A stretch of DNA of 42,500 nt from assembly GCA_000320545.1 (NCBI GenBank), contig ADNK01002609.1, positions 1 through 42,500 of the forward strand, read 5' to 3'. Position numbers and translations under genes: made by a program. The notes under the pieces are model-generated. The model was not told the DNA's origin. It ran no database searches and saw only the letters and a list, made by a program, of their open reading frames with translations. Below are positions 1-13,012 of the stretch, in pieces. Origin of the DNA: Bigelowiella natans CCMP2755. Taxonomy: Eukaryota; Cercozoa; Chlorarachniophyceae. The stretch's first letter is position 1. Each line of letters begins with the position of its first letter.

Positions 1-44
<44 letters not shown>
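1..44. repeat. (AT)n microsatellite at window edge
   Basis: Nearly perfect alternating AT dinucleotides. The same repeat type recurs inside most of the long introns in this window. The tract may continue to the left of the window. Confidence 0.95.
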
Positions 45-45
<1 letters not shown>

Positions 46-599
46 ACATTATACAATATGCGGTAATTATCAGGAGTTTCATATCGAGCAAGTCTCCAGG
101 AAGTTTTCATGCCTCTGGGAAATGTCCAGTTTGCTCTTGCTACCTGTTTTGGAACTAGGGAACGTGGTGCAGCAAAGGTGACAATAGAGATCGCCATCCC
201 AACTTTAATTGAGTCATAATCTACACACGCATAAATTTGTATTAATGGAGAAATGAACGAAGATTACGTGGTGGTGACAACAAAAATTGCTTGTACCTGT
301 TTTGCATCTTAGGTTGGGCAACGTGCCAAAGGAGGAACTCCATGATTTCCTCAAGAGCAGAAGCGACTATGCGAAACAACGCATCAATATTCTAAGTCTC
401 CTTAACATATAATGAACGCCAAGCTGCCGATAAGGCTTAGAAAGTCTTAAAGTACACATGCTAGCATAGCGTCCTCAAGAACATCAGCAAAAATGTCTAG
501 ATGTTAATTGTACGGTGCACAATTCCTCACCATTCAACATGCTAAAGAATTGTGCCCCGCATTGTTGCAGCTACCTCATTACAAACAGGACAAATGCAA

Positions 600-1650
600 C
601 TAATGTTGTAGCATCGCATTCTAGTTCGCTAGTCTTGCAATGCATGTCAATATAGCGTGCACGAATGTGAAGTGTGTGTGTGTGTGTGTGTGTGTGTCTG
701 TGTGTGCATCTAGCTAGCCGCCAGCTCTGAAACTATGAGCTCGCTGGCGTACACTAGACACTAGTGCGATGCATGGTAGGAGCTGTGGCATGTAGTCTAG
801 TACGTAGTAGCCAGTCTAGCTGTGGACACGTGCTAGAGTGCGCTGCATGGCTTGCACTTAGCATGCTACTAGCATGCGTCTCCGCCGCTGGCTGCCATCT
901 AGCTACCTAGCGACACCCATCTAGGATGTCCTAGCCATGCTACCATGTAATAGTGAAAATTTAGCGCCAGCTAGCCCCACTAGCCCACAGCGTTCGCATT
1001 GTGGCCGCTGCTTTTTGTATATGAGTCGGATGTATGAAATGTTTAAATTGTTTCAATGGTCATCCTTTTTGTATATACTTTGGCACAGACCTGAGACCAT
1101 TCTGCTAGCATTCTAGCAATACAAAAAAATGATTTGTTCACACATGCATTGCATCCATCGCTCAACATCTAGAACATCGTATATCGAGAAGATCTTCTCG
1201 CTATCTAACTATGTCTAGCAGATGTGCAGCTAGCGATAAATGGCTAGATGGGCCGCGCTTCTTGCTTGTTTTCTAGCAAGTGTGATGCAATCTAGCAATT
1301 GTCGCTACGTTCTAGCGCTAGCCAGTGCGTTCTAAGGCTTGCTAGCTTGCATGCTAGCTTGGGCCTTCTAGCTAAATAGCCCAGCATTCTGTCATCACTA
1401 GATCATCATTGCAAATGAAGACATCTACGACATGTCATGATCGATACATGCTTGCTAGCATGCACAAGCGTCACATGCATTGATCAGTCCCGTCTTATTA
1501 CATGCTAGTATGGCCAGATGGCTAGGTGGCTAAGCCATGCTAGCATGACATCAACGAAGCCCTTCTACTCGTGCATGTTACACGCTAGCTAGCACGAAGC
1601 ATGCAGCAGTAGGGGTCGCAATGTTTATTTTACTAGCTAGCTAGCTGTGC
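600..1650. repeat. CTAG/CATG palindrome-rich island (no gene)
   Basis: Intergenic stretch with a very high density of short palindromes: CTAG, GCTAGC, AGCT, GCATGC and CATG recur every few tens of bases without forming a simple tandem repeat. A (GT)n run sits at about 675-697. No credible coding region is visible on either strand. Two similar islands occur at about 26690-27240 and 32370-32650. The function is unknown. Confidence 0.75.
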
Positions 1651-2337
1651 TGCACGTCTGTGCAATTAAGGTAATCACGTCCGGATGAGATCGATAAATG
1701 TAAAATCATCATACTAGCTGAGAAAATTTGTTCCTTGCGGATTCATCATAAATGCCATGCATGATACTACATACTAGCAGGATTTCGATTCTAAAGTTGA
1801 GTTACTGCAGTTTATCATGTAGGTTTGCTCTTATAGAACTGTCCTCCAACGGGTGGCAAAGCTTCACACACATACGACTCATCGCTGTATGCTTTTCTAA
1901 TGTGCCCTTCTTGCCTTTACAGTATCATTCTATTATAATAACGTTGGGGAGGGACGTTCGGGACGACTGCGCTTATGGATTTATATCTCTTAATGTAAGT
2001 ATTGAGAAGATGGATAACGCGAGGTTCAACTTCGAAGACTATGTTTAGACAACGCTACCACGTCGAAAATTAGAGGCATTTACGAACCCCTCTTGCAATG
2101 TAGGGTTTTGTGCTTCGTTGTACTGTCGAAACTCCTTAATTTTTTTAAAGACTTTAGTGAAGCGCACAAAGACTGATGACGTGACTTGGTTTTAGCTACT
2201 TGCCGGTGGCAGCTTTGGAAGAATGGAGAATGTACAATAGACTAGTGTGTCAAGGGAGAAAGAACCCCTAACTCGATAGCCCACATAATCATCAGTTAAT
2301 ATTAAATCTGTGGTGGTTGATTACTGCACGTGATGAT
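1651..2337. other. Intergenic stretch, nothing recognised
   Basis: Short open frames only, the longest 98 codons at 1752-2048 on the plus strand, with no recognisable domain. It lies just 3' of the FLZ-like gene on the minus strand, so part of it may be that gene's 3' untranslated region. Confidence 0.5.
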
Positions 2338-2994
2338 TCACGATAACTTCAGGATGTCGATTTCGTCTATAGCTATCGCCTCAGAACGACACTGCTCGGA
2401 GCAAAACACTTGGTCAAGATACATGAACATGCCTTTATAAGTGGACGCCCTTTTGCACATCACGCATAAGTGGTTGCCATTCTCGTCAAAAGCGCGCTCA
2501 ACACGTAGCTTCTTCATCTTGTTCGGAGGCGCAAACACCATTTTGCCATCCCAAGAACTGCTGCCTAGGATACGGTCAAAGCTGTGACTCTGCTGGAGGG
2601 ATCGATGGTCGGTGGAGCTAGCGCTGGCTGCTGCCTGGCATTTTTGCCGCCTTTTTCTCTTCGTAGACTGGAACATCGAGGCGGAGAGATTTCGCGATCT
2701 CTGAGAGCGTTTGAGGGCTATCGGTGCACTACTTTGCAAGCCACCGCTTCTATTCTGTACCGGAGAACCGGATGATCTTCTAGTGGTTCCTAAATCTCCC
2801 TCTTGATTTAGAATGGTAGGGGTTGGAGGTGATGAAGTAATGTCAAAGTGGCCAACAATGCCGCTGCTAAAGCTGCAAAAGCTGCTTTGACTCAAACACT
2901 GGCTATTGACGCTACTCCCTCCCCTCTGCTTGCAAGGGCGGGGGGACGATGGTGGAGAGGATGCTATAGTTCCAATTCTCTGGGATTGAAGCAT
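2338..2994 (-). CDS. FLZ-like (FCS-like zinc finger) protein
   Basis: Uninterrupted minus-strand frame of 218 codons from the ATG at 2994. The frame stays open upstream to about 3051, so an extra 5' exon is possible. The first 170 residues are rich in Ser, Pro, Gln and basic residues and look disordered, with a basic KRKRR patch that could be a nuclear signal. The last 42 residues carry C177-x2-C180-x17-C198-x3-C202, read as CVMC then MYLDQVFCSEQCR, followed by an acidic IDE tail. This matches the FLZ (DUF581) zinc finger of plants, whose core is a CxxC pair, an xMYxxxxxFCSxxCR segment and a following DE. In plants FLZ proteins bind SnRK1 kinase subunits; that role here is inference only. No intron is seen, unlike most neighbours. 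It could instead be another treble-clef FCS-type finger (MYM or Polycomb type), but the spacing fits FLZ best. Confidence 0.7.
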   Translation of the reverse strand: MLQSQRIGTIASSPPSSPRPCKQRGGSSVNSQCLSQSSFCSFSSGIVGHFDITSSPPTPTILNQEGDLGTTRRSSGSPVQNRSGGLQSSAPIALKRSQRSRNLSASMFQSTKRKRRQKCQAAASASSTDHRSLQQSHSFDRILGSSSWDGKMVFAPPNKMKKLRVERAFDENGNHLCVMCKRASTYKGMFMYLDQVFCSEQCRSEAIAIDEIDILKLS

Positions 2995-5338
2995 GTTTGT
3001 TGGAGGAGCCCCTGTCTGGGCCTTTGGGGTGTCAATGATCGGAATGACCAAGAACTAAGAAATACATAAAGGATCGTTAGATTTTCTCTCATCATCATAG
3101 CATCTACTTTACTCTCTTGAAATGTGTAGAGAAACTGTCGCATGTTCTCAATGTCATGCATGGATCCTTATGAAATCCTTCATGAAGCTCGTTTCACAGG
3201 TGAGAAATGAGACTTCCATCTAAAGAAACATCGGTAACGGAATGAAATATTTTTAACAGAATGCAAGAAGGAGGGCTCTATCTCACAAACGATCGGCTCA
3301 GGAAAGGCGAGGGAGGAGGGACCTTTAAATCATTCGGTTTAAAAGGCCGGAAGTAATTTGGTGTGGGTCTGAGGTGATAGAGGTCCCTCTCGAGAATTCC
3401 CCGACAAATTGAGTTCGCACACATCGCACCACGAGAAATTAAAATGTCGAAATTTCCATATTATTTGTAAGATCCATATATTCGTTTTTCCAAGGCTTCA
3501 AGCATGAATATGTTCTCAAAAAATGGCTTGTTTCCCTGATAAATATAAAATTTCCCTAATTTTATTGATAAAGCCTTAAACGGTTTGCTAATAATATAAA
3601 TCTGCAGACGAATAATTAATCTTCGTGATTTCATCTCGTGTGGATTTATCAGCCCGAAAAGCGGAGCTTTTTCCCAGTAATAAAACAAACGGGAAACAAA
3701 CACATGACTACCCCATCTAGAGATGGAGTGATATAGGTAATTTTATTTCAGTTGCGTGAACACCCCTTTTTAGCACCCAAATATGCGTTTCAAAGAGAAA
3801 TCATCAGGAAATCTGGAGAGGTTTTGCCTGCGTTAATAATCTAATGAACCCTTTATCAATCTTCTAGTACATGTACATGTATCACATTTACTATTTCACC
3901 CTCCCTTTACCTTCGAGTATTAATAGGGTATGCGCCACCGATGACTGTAGGTGCTTCAGTGCTTCTGGCTGGTCGCGTGATCGTTTGCATCGCTTGGGGA
4001 GAAAATAGAAGTGGGAAGAAGAGTCAAAATGCTACTTGGCAATGCCGCACATGCATTTGCTAAAACGAACATTTAGAATTCTGCAGTTCTTTCGATTTGG
4101 ATCGATTTGGTTCTTACGGCAGGCTTTTATGGATGTCACAGCAATGAAAGGTAGTTATTTTTTGTTTTCGTGAACAGCGTATCCTTTTTGGATAGTGTCT
4201 CGACACATTTCGGGCAAAAATGCATGCGGTATTCGAGCTTGCGACAACCTCAAGCCTTGTCCTCGCGTCGCTCAACTCCACCCAGCCTGTAACGGCAAAA
4301 AATGGCGGAAGGCCTGGGCCAACGCTATGAGCCGGCAATGCCACCATAAATCATAATTTAGATACAGGTGGCGGTGAATTTCGATCGTGACTTAAGGTAT
4401 TGATGATTCTTTCTCATTTGGAAGCCTAACGATAACTAGCTACAGCTAAATGTTGCCGATTTTGGTTCGAGTTTGTTTCGAAGCGAAAATAAAACCACTC
4501 TGAAATTCCTTGGTTCCTGCCTTATCGTTGCCAAAAGAGAACGGTTTGCAGATTTGCATGTTACTCAGTTAAAATCTTAAAGCAAAAACAAATGTAATGA
4601 ATGTTAATGACTGAATGCCCCACCTACATCGATTCAGAGAGTTCATCGACGGAGGCTTTCATCTGGACATTGCCAGGCGAAGAGTTGCTCTTCATCGAGA
4701 CAAAATGGATCTATCTCAAAGCCTTTCTCAACTGAGGGTCAAAACTAAATTCTGATCTTGCACCGCCATTTTGGCCATTTCGGTTAATGCGCCAAGCTTT
4801 TACCTCATGATCCTTCTGTTTTTTATAGCGCGATGTCAGTAGCCAAGATGGGGAAAGGAAGAGTGGAGCTGATACTAAGCATGGAGGAACTCCGGGAAGG
4901 AAAAATAACATTTCTTTTAGCCGTTTCCCGACGGTGCTCAGGGTTGGGAATAACTTAATCAGTTGCATGACGTACCTCTTTTGTAGTGAAGCGTGACATC
5001 TCTTAAGTTCTCTTCGTGTATTATTCAGAACTCCACCGTCATGTTGGAAGCCCAGCAATGTACACACGTATACTTTTTCATTAAAAGAGAAAAGCATAAA
5101 CTTTGCGTTGTTTAATCCAAACTATTTAGCCGGAATATTCCAGCGACCGGACCCTGGAGCTGCGCGGGTGCCTGAACCAGGGTCTGTGTCTCTCCCCCCC
5201 TCTCCCCTGCGCCGCATTTTCTTTTCTTATTCTTCATAGTCTTCACGCCCTCCCTATACCCCCCACTCAACCACCCATCCACCCCAATTCCATTGGGGGG
5301 TTCCATTGGGGGGTTGGTCTCTCTCGCTGGAAAGCAAG
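2995..5338. other. Intergenic region between divergent genes
   Basis: Lies between the 5' end of the FLZ-like gene (minus) and the first C2 exon (plus), so it should contain both promoters. Minus-strand frames of 60 to 128 codons exist (for example 4711-5097), but none shows a domain or convincing splice partners. It has far fewer microsatellites than the introns to the right. A plus-strand GGGGGGTTCCATT motif is directly repeated at about 5294-5316. Confidence 0.4.
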
Positions 5339-6298
5339 ATGAGGATCTTCGTTTGGATGTTTGTTTTCAGGGAAGTCTGGAACTTGACGGTCATGATCAA
5401 GGAGGCAAAGGGTCTAGCCCCAATGGACTCCAACGGTTAACCACTTTAGTAGGAGGGTTTCGTCGATGTTCATCGGGCGTTGTTGGTCGACTAACAAAAG
5501 CGTTGTGTCGCTATTGTAGGGAAATCGGATCCATACATAGAGTTTGATGTCATCGATTCACATGGACGCGCTGGTAATGTCGGCGTTGGAATACAGTTCT
5601 ACTTACAATAGGAAATGCATATCTATGTGCTATAAATACATTGCACAACACAACATTATTACAAGTGTAGCTCGCAATATGGTATCAATCTGCCACATCC
5701 TACCCACCGGGGGGGCATCTGGGAAAAAATCGATCATTTCCACATACACAGTCCAGGCGAATGAAATTCTTTCGTTGTTCCTTCGTGCTTTTGTGTGCTA
5801 TTAGCCTTCCGTCGTAAGACGCCAGTAGTGAAAAAAAACCTCAACCCAACGTGGAACATGCTCTACAACAAAATACCGCAGAAGGTCGTTTGCTATGATT
5901 CAGCGAGAAAATGCGTGCGTTTTCTGGAACATTGTATTGAGAGCTAAAAGGACGCTCAACCGTGAATTATCCGCACTTGCGAGGGGTGGCAGCTGAAGAT
6001 GATTTGTTTTGCGTAGGTTATTGACGATTTCTACAGCCTAAAGTTCGTTTGTAAGGATCATGACCTCTTTGGAAACGATGACTTCATGGGTATTATTACA
6101 GTGGCAAACACGAGGGAAGGAGAAAGGGGAGAGATGGTTTGCCAGGGCTGTGTTTTTTGAGATCATCATTTGCAAGAGGATTCTCTGGAACGTAGAAAGA
6201 CAAGTGGAGTGTGCATTCGACCCATCACTGTCCGTGTGTGTGTCAGGTGTTGCGACGATAAAACGGAAGGAAATTGTTGAAAGGATCTATCCTTCTGG

Positions 6299-6329
<31 letters not shown>

Positions 6330-6616
6330 CATGCTCTTCTGTGTAACAACTATCACACTATTACTCAGCTATCTCGTTATCAATGTGGTACTAATGATTC
6401 CACGTCTTCCACATTTTGTTTGCTTTATAATTTGTCAGATATAATCCTGTGAATGGAGGTACATCGAAGTATTCTACTGTGCGTCTCCCTCTCTCTCTCT
6501 CCCCCCCTCTCTCTTTCTACATTTATGGATTACTTCGACGATGATGATGATAATGATGTGATGATGCGTATGTTCCAACAGGGGTGCCAACGTTAACGAG
6601 AAGAAGGCCTGGAAAA
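5339..6616 (+). other. C2 domain A (residues about 1-130)
   Basis: Six exons. The first strand reads LTVMIKEAKGLAPMDSNG, followed by GKSDPYIEF, then VVKKNLNPTWN and KDHDLFGNDDFMG. Acidic residues stand where Ca2+-binding C2 domains have them: D in loop 1, the D of SDPY, and the DHD and final D of loop 3. The last strand comes from exons 6247-6298 and 6582-6616, which were found because only they restore the reading phase. Membrane binding is inferred from the family. Confidence 0.8.
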
Positions 6617-6931
6617 GTAAGAATAGATTGTAAACAACAACTTGTTTACTTCATCATTTATGAGTACCTATTTTCCCACTGTCAAGTCCATGTATCTATC
6701 CCTCAGACGTTGGCCGTTCGTCGTGCACGTGTGATTTGTTCTAGAAATCTATGTGATGGTGATATATACCCCCCCCCCCCCCCTCAGGTGTTGAGATAAT
6801 CGTCGTCAGAGCAAAGAACTTGCTGGCTGCAGATTCAGGAGGTAGAAAATATGTGGATATACCATGTGCACTAATGGTTCCAGCTATCAATGTTGAAAAC
6901 CTCGCGTCTGGTCTTGATGCAATGTTCTATT

Positions 6932-6974
<43 letters not shown>

Positions 6975-7354
6975 TTTGTATACATGCTCTCGTGTGTCTG
7001 CGCGTGTTTTTGTGTGTTAATGGCTTGACTCAAAACATTCATTCGTTAGGAACTTCTGATCCCTACGTCGATGCATACATCATCGACGACAGAGTCAACA
7101 AAGGTTGTCGTGCATCATCGTCGTCATCATCATCCATCATCATCATCGTCTTTGTTGTTGTCACCATCGCTGTGGTAAAGCTGTGTGCTGAGCCGTCTGT
7201 CTTGGCAGTTGTGAAGCAGAGTACGAACACCATTACAAAGACCCTCAACCCTGAGTGGAACTTCATGCTCAAGATGGTTCATTCAAAGGTAGTCGTGACA
7301 GTGAGTATTCATTCATTTCACATGCGCGTGCCTGTGTAAGTGTGGATTTCTTCC

Positions 7355-7399
<45 letters not shown>

Positions 7400-7856
7400 T
7401 CCCCCCCAATTTGCCTACTTCATCTCGTCGGTTCCTTGATGACGCATTCCTCCTTCCTCCTCGCCCTCGTCCCCCTCCCGGTCCTCCTCCTCCTCTTGTC
7501 GTCGTTTGGCAGGATCTGATAGGGTTTCGAGAGATTCGCTTTGACGTGTTTGACCGAGATATTATAGGCTCGAATGACTTCCTAGGTGGGTTGCTAGCCC
7601 TCCATTCTACATCTGAAGCATTTTTGTGCATGTGGGAAGATTTACCAATCGGGCCAACGGGTGAGAGAGGGGGGGGTGCGGGCGGGATGTTGTCGTGAAA
7701 TGGGTAGATTTTTTAATGCGAATGTTAATGATCCCCGCTGCATACCTGCTCAGGCCAATGTGTGGTCTCTGCCCACCAGCTCATGACGGCAAAGCCGGTT
7801 TGTGAAGAAAGAATATGTGTATATTAACAAAGGATTTACATGTTGTGTGCGTGCAC

Positions 7857-7890
<34 letters not shown>

Positions 7891-8128
7891 TATTAATAAT
7901 TCACGCAGCGTAGCGAACGGAAAACATCCTATGATCCCGTTTGATCATGTCGTGTTTCGTGCAATAGGAAAGCAAAGACGAGGAGGGGTTCATAGACTTA
8001 ACTTTGAAGTTGGAAAAGCGAGAAGAGAGCAAAGACGACGGAAAGGTACCGCCTTTCAACAGCAGAAGCGACATCTCCCTATAGATTCGTTATAATATTC
8101 TATGAATCCATAATATATTTATATAGAA

Positions 8129-8168
<40 letters not shown>

Positions 8169-8513
8169 CCGCGGTACCCTCGAAGTTAGAATACGAGCAG
8201 TGCAGGCCGAGCTCCCTTGCAACCCGAATCTGCCTTCCCTCTCCGGTAAGTAAAGCTGCCCTGCCACCTGATGACTCTGCGACCTACCAATCAATCAACA
8301 TGTGATCATCCGCATGCCCGATGGCCTTTTCGTTGTTCGCAGCTCTCACGACTGGAAGAACTACCGGGAGGGGGACTGGACGAACTAACCCATCTTCGTA
8401 AGATGATTCATATGATGATGATTCATATGATGATGATGATGATGATGACGACGACGACGGCAGATGTGCCGGTTGCTGCTTTCTTCTCGATGCTACGTGT
8501 ATACAACATATGT

Positions 8514-8557
<44 letters not shown>

Positions 8558-9173
8558 ACATATATATGTGTGTGTATATACTGCTGCTGCTGCTGACACT
8601 ACTAGCAAGAATACGGTTATAAACGAGTTGGTGCTGAACGTGAGCGCTGTTGTTTGCGGCGTCGTCTATACAGGACATTTCGAGGGAAAAGTGTATCTTT
8701 GTCCATCCTCGTAAAATCCGCTACAAACCTTCTAGGTGAAGATGACTTAGAGCTCCCTTCTTTTCTGGGGGGAGGGCGAGGGGAGGGGGGGGGGGTTGGG
8801 GAGTCAGGACAACATTCTTCAACGATTTTAATCACAGGCCACTTTCCGGAGAAAATCCGCTAATATCAAATCGACGCTCGTCATAATTTCTTCCTCTCAC
8901 CCAATATGTGCTTGGAAGATTGGCCCCTTTTGTGTGTGCCCTATTGAATCTGACTCTCAATTCTCACTCAACTGCCCCGCTCCTGCTCTGTTTCTAACCC
9001 TTGCAGCGATGGATTCTGGAGGCACCTCTGACCCTTACGCGACGGTGGCGCTCATTGACCACAACGGCAAACAACGTGAGGAAGATATCGTCTTCTCTGT
9101 CGCATCATAATTTTCTGCATGTACGCGAAATTGCAATGCACGGTTTATCGGCGCTAGTTCAATATTTGAAGAA

Positions 9174-9223
<50 letters not shown>

Positions 9224-9382
9224 AGTTGTCCCCCTCCTCCGCACCACTTATGTTCTTCCCGTGCTTGCCTTCCTATTTCCCCCATAAATCCCAACAGTTG
9301 TGAAGAGAAGCAGCAATACAATAAAGAAGACTCTCAACCCGGTAATTGACGTTTCTGAGCTGGTTTATGTCGTTGGTTCTAC

Positions 9383-9423
<41 letters not shown>

Positions 9424-10349
9424 TATATTGACCGACGACGAGGTCAACAGGCCGTCTCTCTTTGCTGCCAATAACCACACATTCCCTTAACCCTACCACT
9501 TCCCTTCCCCCCTCCCTCCCTCCACCACGCAAACGACAGGTCTGGGACTGGGATGTGCCCAGGATACCGAGATCGGTATAGAAACACCTTCATCATGCCA
9601 AATCGAAGGGCGGCGCTTGCTGCGAAGGCGGCAAAACTACCATCTTTGGCACGCACGCTGCTCCGTTGGCATTCAACGCACTTCTTCTTAAGCATAGCCT
9701 TTTCTGTATTCCACAGGCAATGAACGAATTTGAGCATATACAGCTGGAAATATTCGACCATGACGTTATAGGCACCGATGATTTTATCGGTCACAACATA
9801 CATATTCACGTGCATTTAATCTGAGAAGAATTGTCTCTCTGGTTCTCCCCCCCCCCGTTTCTCTCTCTCTCTCTCGTTCTCTTACTGTGTAACACAAGTT
9901 CGTGTTTGACTTTTGATAACATGCTGCTGCTGCTGCTGCTGCTGCTGCATGCTATACACAACAATGACAGGCCAAGCCGTGCTTCATAGGGCAACTTTAG
10001 CAGAGAAAATTATAAAAAGAGGAGAGGTAAATAATTACCACTTTCTTCGATTCTCTCTTCCCCCCTCCCTCTTTCTCTTCCCTTATTTCTTCCTTCAATG
10101 TATTCATTTATAGAAGAATCAGGGTGCTAGCGATATTATTGCGTGTCCTATCACTGCGTGTAGTCAATACTACCTTGAAATCCCCCCCCCCCCCCCCTCC
10201 ACAACCTGATTGTACAACAACAATCTCCTAGGAGACCGGGATCTTAGAGAGTGAGCCTGTAATCTTGGAGGTAATTAGCACGAAAATACACGATGTAACA
10301 CCTATGGCGAGAGATGAACATTTTATACAAGCATATTAACTATATATAC

Positions 10350-10393
<44 letters not shown>

Positions 10394-11224
10394 ACATTGA
10401 TTGATTGATATATATATATACCAACGTCGTTTTGATGCTACACATCAATGCGCGTGATGTTCAGATTCCGCTGCGACAGAGAGTGGGGAAGGTCTCGAAA
10501 TTCGTTCCTACCGGGAAAGTCAAAGTAAGAGCAGCCGACGATGCGACTTATTGCCCGCTGCATTATTGCCCTGCATTTCGGATGGCGACGAGACTTTCAA
10601 TAAAAACTATTTGGCCTTGTTTCTTCCCCGTGTTTTGCTTGCTGTTCAGATTGAGGTCGTTCTGAAAGATGGCGCTACTTCTCGAGCGTCATCTAGATCT
10701 GGGATAAGGTAGATGTACACTATCGTTCTCTCGCCATCGTATTCTTCTCACACAGCGGGCTCTTTCTCCTTCCTTGCTTCCTTTTAGCCAAAGATCAATG
10801 GTGGCTTTAGACTGGGAACTTGGTGTTTGTGTAGTGTCGGCAGAGAACCTGCCCGCTGCTGACAGGTGTGTTCCTATCTATTCATCTTCTTCTTCCCTAT
10901 TATTACTTCTTCGAGTTCTGTTTATTTTCTTTCCGCTTCTCTCCCTCGCTCTGGTTGGCTACCGTGCGCGTGTTGCGGCTTATATTGTTGATTATGCTTT
11001 GCCATGGCAGCGGAGGCACTTCGGACCCTTTCGTCCAAATAATCTATCTCGACGCAGCCGACAAGCCGAGTACAAACAAGCATACAACGGCATTCACTTT
11101 TCCCCCCAAAAAATTACCACAATGCTGCTCTTCTTTGTAGATGCTATGCAATTTAACGTGTGTATTCATTTTCCCGTTTGTTATTTTTCACCACTATCTT
11201 CACCATCATCATCATCGTCATCAC

Positions 11225-11258
<34 letters not shown>

Positions 11259-11964
11259 GTTGTATTAGCTGCGACCGACAAAACTCATAATTTTGTCAGT
11301 TTTGACGAAGAAAAGCGGTGTGGTGAAGAAGAACCTGAACCCTCGCTGGAACTTTATGGTTCAAAATTTGGATAAAAACGTAACTGTTCCCTTAAATAGA
11401 TTCCCCTTAGTTTTCTCGCTAAGAATGAGGTTTCGACAATTTGTAAAAACACATGCAAATATACACAAAATATCTAATATCAAAACTACAAATTATTTAA
11501 ATTGTTAAATATTGTATATAATATAAATAAATAAATATATATATATATATATTAATATATGAGAGTTCTTATTATTATTATCACTTTCCTCTCCCTCTAC
11601 ACTTTCGATATGGACACGCAGTGATAAAAAATTTCAAGGCGTTACGGTGAGTGTAATACACAAATTAATACGCATATAAACAGGAGAATGTTATTTGTAG
11701 GACGGGGGAAGGGGGGGGGGGGGGGGGGGATTTGGGTTCTTGGCGCCCAACGAAATGAATATAATCATCATCATCGTCATCATCGTCATTATCGTCATCA
11801 TCTTACCTCTCCAGGTTTGAAGTCTTCGATCACGACGTATTTGGATCAAACGACTTTCTAGGATGGACAACAATCACTCGGGCCGAGCTCCTGAAGAGCT
11901 GCACAAAAAATGTCAGTCCGATGTTCCACACACTTCCTCCTCACCATTCTCATACTTCTAACCG

Positions 11965-12014
<50 letters not shown>

Positions 12015-12223
12015 CTCTATCTCCCTCCCGCCCCATCTATAGGTGTATGGATGTAGCTTGTTTAACCAAAAGCTGAAAGAGAAATCTGAAGAAAAAGGTT
12101 CGCAGTCCAATGATGCTCTCCCTAGGAGAATTATCACAAATGTCCGTATTTTCTTCCAACTTGGGAGCAAAAGTTGGAATCCTGCTGTCTACAAATAAAC
12201 ACGCATACTTCCTCTCTCTCTTC

Positions 12224-12267
<44 letters not shown>

Positions 12268-12703
12268 TTTATCTCTGTTTGTGTGTTCTCATAAACATTG
12301 ATGTTCCAGATGTAGGTTCTCTCCAGCTGAAGATCAGATTTATGGTACGTACGTCGCAAAGACAAGGAGGAGAGTCAATAAGCAGTCAATGATCAATCAG
12401 CAGATGCCCCCTACTTCACCATTTTCATTTGATTTGATGATGATGAGAATGATGATGATGATGACGATCCGCGCTCTCTGTGGAAGAAAAATGTGGTGAT
12501 GGAGACGATGATGATTTTGAGAGAATACTTCCTCAGAGAAATCCTTAACATCTGTAATTTTTCTACTTCATCTTCTTCCTCGCTCTCCCTCCTTCAATTT
12601 CTGCATTGCCTTATGAACCGTCACAAAAGGATAAGGCGAATGCCGAGAGAACAAGAGAAAGGTACGATCTTTTACCTATAGCGTATTTGGAGGAGTAGAT
12701 GAT

Positions 12704-12777
<74 letters not shown>

Positions 12778-12971
12778 AATAATCATATTTTTTCCAAAAC
12801 GGAAAATATATTTCGTGTTAAAAACGCGCATGTACACGAAGGCAGCCAAACACCTCTTTTCCCCTCTTATATTGACCTCCTTCGGTGAGCAGATTGTTCA
12901 TATTTAATCACAATTCAGGCAGCCAAGACAAATCTCAATTGAAATCCATTCTGCGGAGGTGTGTTGTATGC

Positions 12972-13012
<41 letters not shown>

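Noticed and set aside
1752-2048. 98-codon plus-strand frame
   Set aside because: No domain, no convincing context, and length expected by chance in this intergenic DNA.
6584-6799. Plus-strand frame reading PTLTRRRPGK at 6582-6616
   Set aside because: This frame leads to a stop at the next exon. The alternative frame (GANVNEKKAWK), together with exon 6247-6298, restores all phases and the C2 fold.
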